Below the pieces are notes generated by a model. It ran no database searches and was not told the DNA's origin. It saw nothing but the letters and a program-made list of their open reading frames with translations. 64,000 bases of DNA, taken from Mycolicibacterium insubricum. Lineage in GTDB: Bacteria > Actinomycetota > Actinomycetes > Mycobacteriales > Mycobacteriaceae. This document shows positions 28,224 through 36,825 of the stretch, piece by piece. The translations under genes and the position numbers were made by a program. The stretch is taken from positions 3,100,001 through 3,164,000 of the forward strand of contig NZ_AP022618.1 of the NCBI RefSeq assembly GCF_010731615.1, written 5' to 3'. The stretch's first letter is position 1. Every line of letters starts with the position of its first letter.

Positions 28224-28929
28224 CCCAGGCCACCGCGTCGTCGACGGTGCCGACGGACGGCACGTCCGGCGCCGACGGCCGCGCGATCATCACGATGTCG
28301 ATGCCCATGTCGGTGGCGGCGTCGATCTTCGCCCGGGTCATCGATCCCCCGCTGTTCTTGGTGACCAGCGCATCGATCCGGTGCTCGCGCAGCAGTGCCC
28401 GCTCGCCGTCGTAGGTGTAGGGACCGCGGGACAGCAGTACCTCGTTGCGCTCAGGCAGGGTGTCGGGTTCCGGGGGCGTGACGGCGCGGATCAGAAACCA
28501 CGCCGGGCTGCCCGCGAAGGCCTGCGTTCCGGAGCGTCCGGTGGTCAAAAACACTCGCCGGTAACCATTTTTGTCGACGACGGCGGCCGCCTCGGCGTTG
28601 GATCCCACCGTGATGGCCCCGGCTGGGTCCCAGGCGGGCCGGGCCAGCCGCAGCAGCGGGAGTTCCAGGGTTGCGCACGCCGCGGCCGCGTTGGCGCTGA
28701 TTCCCGCCGCGAACGGGTGGGTGGCGTCGACGACCGCGTCCACCCGGTGCTGTCCCAGCCAGCCGATCAGCCCGTCGACACCGCCGAACCCGCCGATGCG
28801 GACCTCACCGACGGGCAATGCCGGGTCGGGCACCCGCCCGGCCAGGGAACTGATCACCTCGACGTCGGGGTGCAGCCGAGCCGCAAGCGCGCGGGCCTCG
28901 GCGGTGCCGCCCAGCAACAGGATGTGCAT
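28210..28929 (-). CDS. cobK: CobK, precorrin-6A reductase
   Basis: CobK (239 residues) reduces precorrin-6A with NADPH in the aerobic B12 path. It begins MHILLLGGTAEARALAARL, the family dinucleotide-fold start, and contains VDAVVDATHPFAAGISANAA near residue 62, a conserved signature. Length matches the M. tuberculosis protein. It is the last gene of the SDR-cobL-cobM-cobK operon; its ATG overlaps the cobM stop by one base (TGATG). The 3' end overlaps the converging DUF4139-like gene. Confidence 0.93.
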   Translation of the reverse strand: MHILLLGGTAEARALAARLHPDVEVISSLAGRVPDPALPVGEVRIGGFGGVDGLIGWLGQHRVDAVVDATHPFAAGISANAAAACATLELPLLRLARPAWDPAGAITVGSNAEAAAVVDKNGYRRVFLTTGRSGTQAFAGSPAWFLIRAVTPPEPDTLPERNEVLLSRGPYTYDGERALLREHRIDALVTKNSGGSMTRAKIDAATDMGIDIVMIARPSAPDVPSVGTVDDAVAWVRSR

Positions 28930-29681
28930 CAGTGCCTCGTTCCCCGCCGGCGCCCGGTGGAGTACAGGTAGCTGTCGGTGAATCCCTCCGCGGCCAGCAC
29001 GTCGCCGACGAAGATCACCGCGGTCTTGGTGATTCCGGCGAGCCGCAGCGACGTGGCGATGGTGTCCAGGGTTCCGCGCACGACGGTTTCGGTCGGCCAG
29101 CTGGCGTAGGCCACCACCGCGACCGGGGTGTCCCCGGCCAGCCCGCCCGCGCGCAGATCGGCGACCACCGTGTCGATCTGGGCGGCGGCCAGGTGCAGCA
29201 CCAAGGTACCTTGCCCGGCCAGGCTGCCCAGGTCTTCGCCGGCCGGCATGGCGGTGGACAGCGTGGCCACCCGGGTCAGCGTCACCGTCTGGGCGACACC
29301 GGGCACCGTGAGCTCGCGGCCGAGAACCGCGGCGGCCGCGGCGAACGCCGGCACCCCGGGCACCACCTGGTAGTCGATGCCGAGTTCATCCAGGCGGCGG
29401 CACTGTTCGGCCAGGGCGCTGTAGAGCGACGGGTCCCCGGAGTGCAACCGGGCCACGTCGTGACCGGCCGCGTCCGCCGCGGTGAGTTCGTCGACGATCT
29501 GTTCCAGCGTCAACGGCCCGGTGTCGACGACCCGGGCGTCCGGCGGGCACAGCGCCAGCAGGTCCTCGGGCATGATGGACCCGGCGTACAGGCACACCGG
29601 GCAGTGCTGCAGCAGCCGCTGGCCGCGGACTGTGATCAGGTCCGCCGCGCCGGGTCCGGCGCCGATGAAATAGACGGTCAT
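28929..29681 (-). CDS. cobM: CobM, precorrin-4 C11-methyltransferase
   Basis: A 250-residue SAM-dependent corrinoid methyltransferase that methylates C11 of precorrin-4. MTVYFIGAGPGAADLITVRG at the start holds the SAM loop, and YAGSIMPEDLLALCP near 35 and ARLHSGDPSLYSALAEQ near 75 are CobM-specific. The frame opens at 29723, but the ATG at 29681 matches family starts and overlaps the cobL stop by four bases (ATGA). One-base overlap with cobK downstream. Confidence 0.94.
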   Translation of the reverse strand: MTVYFIGAGPGAADLITVRGQRLLQHCPVCLYAGSIMPEDLLALCPPDARVVDTGPLTLEQIVDELTAADAAGHDVARLHSGDPSLYSALAEQCRRLDELGIDYQVVPGVPAFAAAAAVLGRELTVPGVAQTVTLTRVATLSTAMPAGEDLGSLAGQGTLVLHLAAAQIDTVVADLRAGGLAGDTPVAVVAYASWPTETVVRGTLDTIATSLRLAGITKTAVIFVGDVLAAEGFTDSYLYSTGRRRGTRH

Positions 29682-30853
29682 CGGATCAGTGTCCACTGGG
29701 TGACCGGGAAGGCGGGCCGCCACCCGGTGAAACCGCCGATCGGCTCACCGCGGTAATGCTGGAAACGCTGGAGTTCACCGCCGAATTCCGAATGGTTCTG
29801 TATCAGAACGGCTTCCGACTCGGCGGTGACGGCGTTGGCCACCAGCCTGCCGCCCGGCCGGAGTCGCCGCAGACAGGCTGTCAGCAGGCCCGGGGTGGTC
29901 AGTCCCCCGCCGATGAAGATGGCGTCGGGGTCCGGCGCGTCGGCCAAGGCGTCGGGCGCCGCTCCCCGTAGCTGCAGGGTTACCCCGAATGCCGTGGCGT
30001 TGACGGTGATTCGCGCAGCACGTTCCGGGTCGCGCTCGAATGTCACCGCCCGGCAGCCGTTTCCGGCGCGGCACCATTCGATGGCGATGCTGCCCGACCC
30101 CGCGCCGACGTCCCAGAGCAGCTCACCGGGTCGCTGAGACAGCGCGGCCAGGGTGACCGCGCGCATCGGTTGTTTGGTGAGCTGGCCGTCGTGCGCGAAT
30201 TCCGTATCCGGCAGCGGCGTCAGAATCCGCGCGTCCGGGAGGTAGTGCACGGCAATGATATTGAGTGGATCGATATCGGTCGGCGGGTTCTGCGCCCACT
30301 GCTCGGCGGTGCCGGCGAGACGGCGCTCGGCCGGCCCACCGAGGTGTTCCAGGACGGTGAGCTCGGAGTCGCCGCGGCCGGTGCCGGCCAATAGCCGGGC
30401 CAGCGCGGTCGGGGTGGTTTCGTCGCGGGACAGCACGACGGCGCGCCCGCCGCGGCGCACCGCGGTGACCGGTTCGGCGTCGACGACCCGGATCACCTCG
30501 GTGCCCTCGACCGGCCAGCCCAGCCGGGCGCAGGCCACCGCGACGCTGGACACCGCCGGGATCACCCGGACCCGCTCGGCACCAAACGTCCGGGTCAAGG
30601 TGGTGCCGATGCCGTGCAGCAGTGGATCGCCGGAGGCCACGACGTGCTGATCACCGTCCTGACCGCCGAACAGGCCGGGCAGGGCGGGCAGCAGTGGCGA
30701 TGGCCAGGGGCGCCGCTCGGCGGTGACGGTGTCATCGAGCAGGTCCAGCTGCCGGGGCGCCCCGTGCACGACGGTGGCCCGGCGCAGTTCGGCGCGGGCG
30801 GGCTCCCCCAGGCCGGCCATGCCGTCGTCGCCGATGCCGACCACCACGATCAT
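29678..30853 (-). CDS. cobL: CobL, precorrin-6Y C5,15-methyltransferase (decarboxylating)
   Basis: CobL (391 residues) methylates C5 and C15 and decarboxylates precorrin-6Y. The N-terminal domain (about 1-200) is CbiE-like, starting MIVVVGIGDDGMAGLG. The C-terminal CbiT-like domain (about 210-391) has LLWDVGAGSGSIAIEW near 233, the class I SAM motif, and DAIFIGGGLTTPG near 301. The open frame continues upstream in the SDR gene's region; ATG 30853 overlaps the SDR stop by four bases and is the natural start. Same operon order as in M. tuberculosis. Confidence 0.94.
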   Translation of the reverse strand: MIVVVGIGDDGMAGLGEPARAELRRATVVHGAPRQLDLLDDTVTAERRPWPSPLLPALPGLFGGQDGDQHVVASGDPLLHGIGTTLTRTFGAERVRVIPAVSSVAVACARLGWPVEGTEVIRVVDAEPVTAVRRGGRAVVLSRDETTPTALARLLAGTGRGDSELTVLEHLGGPAERRLAGTAEQWAQNPPTDIDPLNIIAVHYLPDARILTPLPDTEFAHDGQLTKQPMRAVTLAALSQRPGELLWDVGAGSGSIAIEWCRAGNGCRAVTFERDPERAARITVNATAFGVTLQLRGAAPDALADAPDPDAIFIGGGLTTPGLLTACLRRLRPGGRLVANAVTAESEAVLIQNHSEFGGELQRFQHYRGEPIGGFTGWRPAFPVTQWTLIR

Positions 30854-31596
30854 CGGGGCATCCTGCGCCACACCGATCTCGGCACGAACCGGGTGGCGAA
30901 CGCGAGCACTCCCACCGTCCGCGGCACCCACACCGATCCCCTGCCGCGCCGCAGCGCCCGCACGGCTGCCTCGGCGACCTGCGCCGGGGTGCTGGCCAGC
31001 GGTGCGGGGTCCATGCCGGCGGTCATCCGGCCGATGACGAACCCGGGCCGCACGATCAGCAGCTGCACGCCGGAGCCGTGCAGCGCGTCGGCCAGACCGC
31101 TGGCGAACCCGTCGAGGCCGGCCTTGGCGGATCCGTAGACGTAGTTGGCGCGGCGCACCCGGGCGCCGGCGATCGAGGAGAACACCACGATGCGGCCGCG
31201 GCCGGCGCCGCGCATCCGCTGGGCCAGCAGGGTGAGCAGGTTTACCTGGGCGACGTAGTCGGTGTGCACGACGGCCACCGCGTGCTCGGCGTCGACCTCG
31301 GCGCGGGCCTGGTCGCCGAGCAGCCCGAAGGCCAGCACGGCGGTGTCGATCGGACCGTGTTCGGTGACCAGTTCGTCGAGAACGGCGGCGTGTGACGGCA
31401 GGTCGTCGGCGTCGAAGGCCTTGACGTGCACGGCGTGGGCGCCGGCCGCCCGCAGCGCGGCAACCTGGCCATCGAGGCGATCGGCGCCGCGGGTGGTCAG
31501 CACCACGGTGGCGTCCGGGCAGAGCCGAAGCGCCAGCTCGCCGCCGATCTCGCTTCGGCCGCCGAAAATCACCACTACTGCAGGAGTGTCTGCCAC
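30850..31596 (-). CDS. Short-chain dehydrogenase/reductase in the cobLMK operon (Rv2073c-type)
   Basis: A 248-residue classical-type SDR. The nucleotide-binding start is VVVIFGGRSEIGGELALRL, an atypical glycine pattern (GGRSEIGG). IVVFSSIAGARVRRANYVYG near 125-145 contains the Ser, and YGSAKAGLDG the Tyr-x3-Lys active site. GTG 31596 is chosen because it starts the conserved strand; it lies at the edge of a 21-bp palindrome and seven bases from a GATAAT -10. It heads the operon with cobL. M. tuberculosis has an SDR (Rv2073c) in the same place; whether it takes part in B12 synthesis is unknown. Confidence 0.85.
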   Translation of the reverse strand: MADTPAVVVIFGGRSEIGGELALRLCPDATVVLTTRGADRLDGQVAALRAAGAHAVHVKAFDADDLPSHAAVLDELVTEHGPIDTAVLAFGLLGDQARAEVDAEHAVAVVHTDYVAQVNLLTLLAQRMRGAGRGRIVVFSSIAGARVRRANYVYGSAKAGLDGFASGLADALHGSGVQLLIVRPGFVIGRMTAGMDPAPLASTPAQVAEAAVRALRRGRGSVWVPRTVGVLAFATRFVPRSVWRRMPR

Positions 31597-31616
31597 GCAG
31601 GTGATTATCACCTGCG
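31596..31616. promoter_or_regulatory. 21-bp palindromic operator candidate between the SDR-cobLMK operon and the F420 gene
   Basis: CGCAGGTGAT-T-ATCACCTGCG is a perfect inverted repeat of ten bases around one central base. It overlaps the minus-strand -10 (GATAAT, 31604-31609) and touches the GTG of the SDR gene, and lies 16 bases before the ATG of the plus-strand gene, whose -10 may be TAGCGT (31618-31623). A dimeric repressor bound here would block both promoters. The factor is unknown. Confidence 0.65.
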
Positions 31617-31631
31617 CTAGCGTGGACGGTG

Positions 31632-32051
31632 ATGCCGCACGCAACGACTCGCCTTACCGACGACGCCCTGACCTTTCTCACCGAACGTCATCTGGCGATG
31701 CTGACCACCCTGCGCGCCGACGGATCACCGCACGTCGTGGCCGTCGGGTTCACCTTCGACCCGAAGACGCACATCGCCCGGGTGATCACCAACGGCGGGT
31801 CCCAGAAGGCCGTCAACGCCGAGCGCGGCAAGGTCGCCGTGCTGAGCCAGGTCGACGGCGCCCGCTGGCTGTCCCTGGAGGGCACCGCCTCGGTCAACAC
31901 CGACTCCGACGCCATCCGCGACGCCGAGCTGCGTTACGCCCAGCGCTACCGCACCCCGCGGATCAACCCGAACCGGGTGGTCATCGAGGTGCACATCGAG
32001 CGGGTGCTGGGTTCCTCCGGCCTGCTCGACCACGGCAAAACCGTGGACTGA
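31632..32051 (+). CDS. F420-dependent biliverdin reductase-like protein (Rv2074 family)
   Basis: A 139-residue split-beta-barrel protein of the F420 / PNP-oxidase-like superfamily. [20 protein letters not shown] near residues 18-37, [20 protein letters not shown] near 49-68 and [13 protein letters not shown] near 75-87 are almost the same as what I remember of M. tuberculosis Rv2074, which reduces biliverdin to bilirubin with F420H2. The N-terminus can start at GTG 31629 or ATG 31632. It is divergent from the SDR-cob operon across a palindromic operator. The 3' flank is short and leads to a converging secreted-protein gene. Confidence 0.88.
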   Translation: MPHATTRLTDDALTFLTERHLAMLTTLRADGSPHVVAVGFTFDPKTHIARVITNGGSQKAVNAERGKVAVLSQVDGARWLSLEGTASVNTDSDAIRDAELRYAQRYRTPRINPNRVVIEVHIERVLGSSGLLDHGKTVD

Positions 32052-32079
32052 GGGCCCCGGCCCGGGGTGCGGGGTCGAG

Positions 32080-32607
32080 TCAGAATGTCGAGCTGCCGTC
32101 CGGGCCCAGCACGAACCCGTGCGGAGTCGCTGGGGTTGAGTCGCCAGGCGCCGGGACGGTGTGCACGATGCAGGCGGTCATCGCCTGGTCGACTGCGCAG
32201 GTGCCCGTCCATACGCCCCGGGTGTACACGACCTTGCTGCCGGCCGGCAACAACTTCGAATGCCCTGGAGTGGACGCCGAGTCGGTGAACTTGCCGGCTT
32301 CCAGGTAGCTCGCGGTGGCGGTGTTGTTGTCAACCCCCGGAATCGCCCCGGTGCAGGTGGCGATGTCCCACTGACCCCGGATATTGATCACCACGCTGCA
32401 GTTTTGGCCCGCCGGGGTGCTGAACTGCACGCTGCTCACCGCGCCGTTGTAGCCGCTGGTCGGGATGGCGACGACATAGTCGGCCGTGTTCACCGCGGTG
32501 TAGCGGTCCAGGTCTGGGAATTGCGGTTCGGCGTTGGCCGGCGGCACCAGCGACAGACCGGCGACGGCCAGAGCTCCGATGCATCCGACGGTCCCGATGG
32601 TCTTCAT
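32080..32607 (-). CDS. Secreted cysteine-containing protein
   Basis: A 175-residue protein with a signal peptide (IGALAVAGLSLVPPANA, cleavage after about residue 26). The mature chain has four cysteines, in QNCSVV, IATCTG, GTCAVD and TACIVH, which fits two disulfides in an extracytoplasmic beta-rich protein. Most of it is Ser/Thr/Ala/Val-rich without a known motif. It shares a TCAVDQ...C ending with the secreted protein at 45108-45614 (TCAVNQ...C), so the two may be related. The ATG has TAACTT and GCAGG upstream. Function is unknown. Confidence 0.72.
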   Translation of the reverse strand: MKTIGTVGCIGALAVAGLSLVPPANAEPQFPDLDRYTAVNTADYVVAIPTSGYNGAVSSVQFSTPAGQNCSVVINIRGQWDIATCTGAIPGVDNNTATASYLEAGKFTDSASTPGHSKLLPAGSKVVYTRGVWTGTCAVDQAMTACIVHTVPAPGDSTPATPHGFVLGPDGSSTF

Positions 32608-32740
32608 CCTGCCAAGTTAACACCGGCGCGCGGCACCTCCCCGACGCTTTTTCCGGCCTACCCGAGGCTCACTGGATGTCCGCGCGGGCTGATTGTGCGG
32701 CACAGACTCAGCGGTCGGAGGCGCCGGCAACAATACGCCG

Positions 32741-33871
32741 CTACTCGGCCACCGGCACGACGACGAGCTCATGCGGCCGGGTGTTGAGCGGCTCGGCACC
32801 GTCGTCGGTCACCACCACGATGTCCTCGATGCGCGCACCCCAGGCGCCCGGGAAGTAGATGCCCGGCTCCACCGAGAACGCCATGCCCGGCGCCAAAGGC
32901 AGGTCGTTGCCCGCAACGATGTAGGGCTCCTCGTGCACCGACAGGCCGATCCCGTGCCCGGTGCGGTGCACGAAGTACTCGGCCAGACCCGCCCGCTCGA
33001 GTACGTCGCGCGCGGCGGCGTCGACCTGCTCGGCGGTGACTCCGGGCCGCACCGCGGCGACCGACGCCCGCTGCGCCTCCAAAAGCACCGAATACTGTTG
33101 CGCCACCGCCGGATCGGGCTCACCCAAACTGTAGGTGCGGGTGCAGTCGGAGTTGTAGCCCGGGTCGACGGGTCCGCCGATGTCGACGACGACGACGTCC
33201 CCGGCCTGCAGCGTCCGGTCGGAGACCTCGTGGTGCGGGTCGGCTCCGTGCGGTCCGGAGCCGACGATGATGAACGCCGCCTCGGTGTGCCCCTCGGCGA
33301 GGATGGCCGCCTCGATATCGGCGGCGACCTGCGCCTCGGTCCGTCCCGGCCGCAGGAACTCCGGCACCCGTGCGTGCACCCGGTCGATGGCCGCGCCGGC
33401 CCGGCGCAGCGCGTCGATCTCGGCCGGGTCCTTGATCATCCGCAGCGACCGCATCACCTCGGTGGCCAGCACCGGCAGCGTCTGCAGCCGATCGGCCAGC
33501 GGCAACAGGTGCAGCGCCGGCATCGCGTCGGCGACCGCCGCGGCCGCCGGGGCACCGCCGAGGGCCGCGGCCACCAGCGCGTACGGGTCGTCGCCGTCGA
33601 CCCAGTCCGACACCGTCACCGCCAGGTCGGGCACCGCGGATTCCCGCAGCGCCGCCAGTTCCAGCCGGGGCACCACGATGGTCGGCGTGCCGGCGGACGG
33701 GATCACCAGCGCGGTGAGCCGCTCGAACGTCTGCGCCCGGGACCCCACCAGGTAGCGCAGATCGTAGCCGGGGGTGATGACCAGGCCGTCGAGTCCGGCG
33801 GCGGCGGTCACGGCGGCGGCTGCGGTCAGTCGGTCGGCGTAGACGCGGGTTTCGAAGCGGCCGGCAGTCAT
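32741..33871 (-). CDS. pepE: PepE, M24-family Xaa-Pro dipeptidase
   Basis: A 376-residue cytosolic metallopeptidase with the pita-bread fold. Metal ligands are visible: VVVDIGGPVDPGYNSDCTRTY near 215-235 (two Asp), GHGIGLSVHEEPY near 305 (His), FSVEPGIYFPG near 330 (Glu) and GARIEDIVVV near 345 (Glu). The N-terminal creatinase-type domain covers about residues 1-140. The frame opens ten codons earlier, but ATG 33871 (MTAGRFETRV) has a -10-like TAGGGT seven bases upstream. Same place as Rv2089c in M. tuberculosis. Confidence 0.92.
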   Translation of the reverse strand: MTAGRFETRVYADRLTAAAAVTAAAGLDGLVITPGYDLRYLVGSRAQTFERLTALVIPSAGTPTIVVPRLELAALRESAVPDLAVTVSDWVDGDDPYALVAAALGGAPAAAAVADAMPALHLLPLADRLQTLPVLATEVMRSLRMIKDPAEIDALRRAGAAIDRVHARVPEFLRPGRTEAQVAADIEAAILAEGHTEAAFIIVGSGPHGADPHHEVSDRTLQAGDVVVVDIGGPVDPGYNSDCTRTYSLGEPDPAVAQQYSVLLEAQRASVAAVRPGVTAEQVDAAARDVLERAGLAEYFVHRTGHGIGLSVHEEPYIVAGNDLPLAPGMAFSVEPGIYFPGAWGARIEDIVVVTDDGAEPLNTRPHELVVVPVAE

Positions 33872-33878
33872 GGCGTCC

Positions 33879-33906
33879 ACCCTAGTAGAGGGCCTGCGCA
33901 TACCAT
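33879..33906. promoter_or_regulatory. Divergent leaderless promoters for pepE and the SnoaL-like gene
   Basis: Minus strand TAGGGT (33879-33884) ends seven bases before the pepE ATG; plus strand TACCAT (33901-33906) ends six bases before the GTG of the SnoaL-like gene. Both fit TAnnnT at leaderless spacing in a 41-base intergenic gap without ribosome binding sites. Confidence 0.5.
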
Positions 33907-33912
33907 CGGACG

Positions 33913-34344
33913 GTGGAATCCTGGGAATTGACTGCGCGGGAATGCATTCGTGACACGCTGGCCCGCTACACCTGGTCCGGCGACGCCGGCCGCATCGAGG
34001 ACCTGGCGGCCTGCTTCTGCGCCGACGGCGAGCTGGAGATCCGCGGCGAAGCGGTGCTGGCCGGCCGCGCGGCGATCGTCGCGCGGCTCGCGGCGGTGAC
34101 CGCCGCCCCGGCGGCGGCCGGTCTGCGGCGCATCGTGCGGCACAACGTCGCCAATGTCCGGTTCACCAACGTGACGCGCGAGAGCGCCGAGGTGTCGTCG
34201 TATTTCACCGTGTTCACCGAGATCGGGCTCGATCACTACGGCCGCTACCGGGACGTGTTCGTACCGGTCGCCGGGGACTGGCTGATCGCGCACCGGCTGG
34301 CCGCCACCGATTGGAGCGCCGAGAACTCGACCATGGTTGGCTGA
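33913..34344 (+). CDS. SnoaL-like / NTF2-fold protein
   Basis: A 143-residue alpha+beta cone protein of the SnoaL-like group: [20 protein letters not shown] at the N-terminus, then [17 protein letters not shown] near 33-49 and [17 protein letters not shown] near 75-91. Such folds serve as isomerases, hydratases or ligand binders; no specific activity can be read here. GTG start with a leaderless-type -10. Its stop is four bases before the exonuclease ATG, so the two genes probably form an operon. Confidence 0.75.
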   Translation: MESWELTARECIRDTLARYTWSGDAGRIEDLAACFCADGELEIRGEAVLAGRAAIVARLAAVTAAPAAAGLRRIVRHNVANVRFTNVTRESAEVSSYFTVFTEIGLDHYGRYRDVFVPVAGDWLIAHRLAATDWSAENSTMVG

Positions 34345-34348
34345 GAGG

Positions 34349-35305
34349 ATGACTGCTCCCCTGGTTCTGCTCGACGGCGCCAGCATGTGGTTCCGCTCGT
34401 TCTTCGGCGTGCCGTCGTCGATCACCGCGCCCGACGGGCGCCCGGTCAACGCCGTGCGCGGATTCCTCGACGCGATGGCCACGGTGATCACCGCCCAGCA
34501 GCCGCACCGGCTGGTGGTGTGCCTGGACCTGGACTGGCGGCCGCAGTGGCGGGTCGACCTGATCCCGTCGTACAAGGCGCACCGGGTCGAGCAACCCGGG
34601 AGTGCGGGAGACCCGGACGTCGAGGAGGTGCCCGACGAGCTGACCCCCCAGGTCCAGATGATCGCCGAGCTGCTGGACGCGTTCGGCATCGTCACCGGCG
34701 GGGCGCCCGGTTTCGAGGCCGACGACGTGCTGGGCACGCTGGCGGCCCGGGAGATCGAGGATCCGGTGGTCGTGGTCAGCGGGGACCGTGACCTGCTGCA
34801 GGTGGTGACCGACGAGCCGGTGGCTGTGCGGGTGCTCTACATCGGGCGCGGGCTGGCCAAGGCAACGCTGTTCGGCCCGGCCGAGGTCGCCGAGAAGTTC
34901 GGACTTCCGCCGCAGCGCGCCGGCGCCGCGTACGCGGAGCTGGCGGTGCTGCGCGGTGATCCGTCCGACGGATTGCCCGGGGCCGCCGGTATCGGCGAGA
35001 AGACCGCCGCAACGCTGCTGTCCCGGTACGGTTCGCTGGCTGGGCTCCTGGAAGCCGCGACCGACCCGGGTTCCGGTGTGGCAAAAGGGGTCCGGGCCAA
35101 GCTGGCCGCCGCGGCCGACTACCTCGAGGTCGCGGTGCCGGTGGTCCAGGTGGCCACCGACGCCCCGGTGGCACTGTCCCGGTTCAGCGACGCACTGCCG
35201 CGAACGGCGCTCGACCCCGCACGGGTGGCCGAGTTGGCCGCCGCGTACGGGGTCGAGTCGTCGATCAAACGCCTGCAGAAGGCGCTCGACGGGTTGCCGG
35301 ATTGA
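34349..35305 (+). CDS. 5'-3' exonuclease (FEN/Pol I N-terminal-like)
   Basis: A 318-residue nuclease of the PIN/FEN superfamily, like the N-terminal domain of DNA polymerase [26 protein letters not shown] residues near 49-70 give the conserved Asp and basic patch; [11 protein letters not shown] near 124 and [13 protein letters not shown] near 141-153 carry the acidic metal ligands; [17 protein letters not shown] near 207-223 is the helix-three-turn DNA-binding motif. Corresponds to Rv2090. TTG 34337 in frame is an alternative start that would overlap the upstream stop. Confidence 0.9.
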   Translation: MTAPLVLLDGASMWFRSFFGVPSSITAPDGRPVNAVRGFLDAMATVITAQQPHRLVVCLDLDWRPQWRVDLIPSYKAHRVEQPGSAGDPDVEEVPDELTPQVQMIAELLDAFGIVTGGAPGFEADDVLGTLAAREIEDPVVVVSGDRDLLQVVTDEPVAVRVLYIGRGLAKATLFGPAEVAEKFGLPPQRAGAAYAELAVLRGDPSDGLPGAAGIGEKTAATLLSRYGSLAGLLEAATDPGSGVAKGVRAKLAAAADYLEVAVPVVQVATDAPVALSRFSDALPRTALDPARVAELAAAYGVESSIKRLQKALDGLPD

Positions 35306-35308
35306 CCG

Positions 35309-35767
35309 TCAGTGCCAGCACATCCGGTCGGTGACTCCGTCGTTGTAGACCACCCGGGTCGGCGCCGGACCGGTCACGTCGAAATAGATGTTGCCGTGGG
35401 ACTTCTGTCCCTGCTCCAGGGTCGCGCCACTGAGCGATTCCGGGCCCACCGCCCAGTACAGCGGCCGGTAGTTGGTGCCGTCGGCGGCGCGGGCGTTGAA
35501 GAACGGAATGACCGGGGTGACCGACCCCTTGACCGCCGCGACGTCCACGCTGACTTCCCACAGCTTGCCGTGGACGTCGGCGTTGGTGATCGTGTCATCG
35601 CTGGGCTCGAGCTCCTCGAGCGTGTAGGCGATGGTCACTCCGCCGTCGGTGAGTTCCTGCGTCGCACCGAATTTGCCTCTTCCGTCGGCTGTCGCCGGTG
35701 CGGCGACGGCCAATGCCAGACCCACGGCGATCGGCGCCGCTACCAGAGTCCGTTTCGTGAACTTCAT
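35309..35767 (-). CDS. MPT63-family secreted protein (DUF1942)
   Basis: A 152-residue secreted protein with a signal peptide (residues 1-28, ending APATADG). The mature chain follows the MPT63/DUF1942 pattern: FGATQELTDGGVTIAYTLEEL near the start, AVKGSVTPVIPFFNARAADG in the middle and NIYFDVTG near the end, an antiparallel beta sandwich in the known structure. Function is unknown; M. tuberculosis MPT63 is an abundant culture-filtrate antigen. AAGGGGG lies four bases before the ATG. The gene ends four bases from the converging exonuclease gene. Confidence 0.85.
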   Translation of the reverse strand: MKFTKRTLVAAPIAVGLALAVAAPATADGRGKFGATQELTDGGVTIAYTLEELEPSDDTITNADVHGKLWEVSVDVAAVKGSVTPVIPFFNARAADGTNYRPLYWAVGPESLSGATLEQGQKSHGNIYFDVTGPAPTRVVYNDGVTDRMCWH

Positions 35768-35853
35768 CGTGCCCCCTTGTTGGCGTAAGAAAGTTACTTA
35801 CCCAATTTAACTGTTGCCGTAGGGGTTTAGAAGTCCGGCGACGGTGACGCGGG

Positions 35854-36699
35854 TTACTTGGGGCGGCCGACCTCGTAGGTGCCCTTGTCGTCGGTGAAGG
35901 TGACACTCACCTGACGCTTGGCGCCGTCGATGCTGACCTCGCAGGTGAAACTGTCACCCTTCTTGACGTCGGGGTTGTTGCCGTTGTTGCACTTGACGTC
36001 CTTGACGTTCTTGGCGCCGTACCCGTTGGTGTCGTCGGTCAGGATCTGCTGCACGCCCTGCTGAGCCTTGGTGATGTCCAGGGTGGTGGTGACGAAGAAC
36101 CCGGGCTTCCAGAAGCCGGTGATGAGCACGGCCGCCACTACGACGGCGGCGACCACCGCGGCGATGATGGTGATGTTCTTCTTCGACGACTTGTCCGCCT
36201 CGGTACCGGCAGCTCCGGGGGCGCCGGGTGCGGCCTGGCCGGGCGCGCCGTACTGCGGGGGCGGGCCATAGGGAGTGGCGGGCTGGGCGCCGTACTGCGG
36301 GTAGGGGGCCTGACCCGGCGCGGCCGGGTAGCCCGGGTAACCCGCGGCGGCGGGTTGTCCGTAACCGGGTGCGGGGGCCGGGGCCGACGGCGGTGCGGTG
36401 TAGGTCGGCTGTGCCTGCGGCGCGGCGTAACCCGGCTGCGCATACGCGCCGGCGCCCTGGGGCGGGTAGGCGGTGGTCGCCTGATCCGGCTGGCCCGGGG
36501 GCACACCCTGGCTCGCCGCCGGCGGACCCCACGCGGGTGCCGCGGGCGGGGCGGCGGGGTTCGGAGCGATGGTGGTGGCCTGGTCAGCGGGCGGGACGGG
36601 CTGCTGCCAGGCGGACGGCGCCTGCCACGGCGTCTGCGTGGTCGGCTGCTCCGCGAAACCGTCACCCTGTGCCGGGTCGGCGCCGTGCGGTCCGCTCAT
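35854..36699 (-). CDS. Proline-rich single-pass membrane protein with DUF4333 domain
   Basis: A 281-residue protein. Residues 1-165 are Pro/Gln/Ala/Gly/Tyr-rich and of low complexity, then SSKKN precedes one membrane helix (about 173-193), followed by an extracytoplasmic DUF4333 domain ([18 protein letters not shown], then two cysteines in VKCNNG and FTCEVS). The cytosolic Pro-rich tail with an exported C-terminus corresponds to Rv2091c. Function is unknown. It lies 126 bases downstream of helY on the same strand. Confidence 0.82.
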   Translation of the reverse strand: MSGPHGADPAQGDGFAEQPTTQTPWQAPSAWQQPVPPADQATTIAPNPAAPPAAPAWGPPAASQGVPPGQPDQATTAYPPQGAGAYAQPGYAAPQAQPTYTAPPSAPAPAPGYGQPAAAGYPGYPAAPGQAPYPQYGAQPATPYGPPPQYGAPGQAAPGAPGAAGTEADKSSKKNITIIAAVVAAVVVAAVLITGFWKPGFFVTTTLDITKAQQGVQQILTDDTNGYGAKNVKDVKCNNGNNPDVKKGDSFTCEVSIDGAKRQVSVTFTDDKGTYEVGRPK

Positions 36700-36825
36700 C
36701 GTCTCTCCTCAAAGTCCTGCTCGTCGGGCCGGCCCCAAGGCCGCCTCAACGGTATCGTCTGCCTCACCCTACCCGCTTCCGACACACCTTCGGCGCGTGA
36801 TATTCGCGCGTACCGAGCCGTCGTC

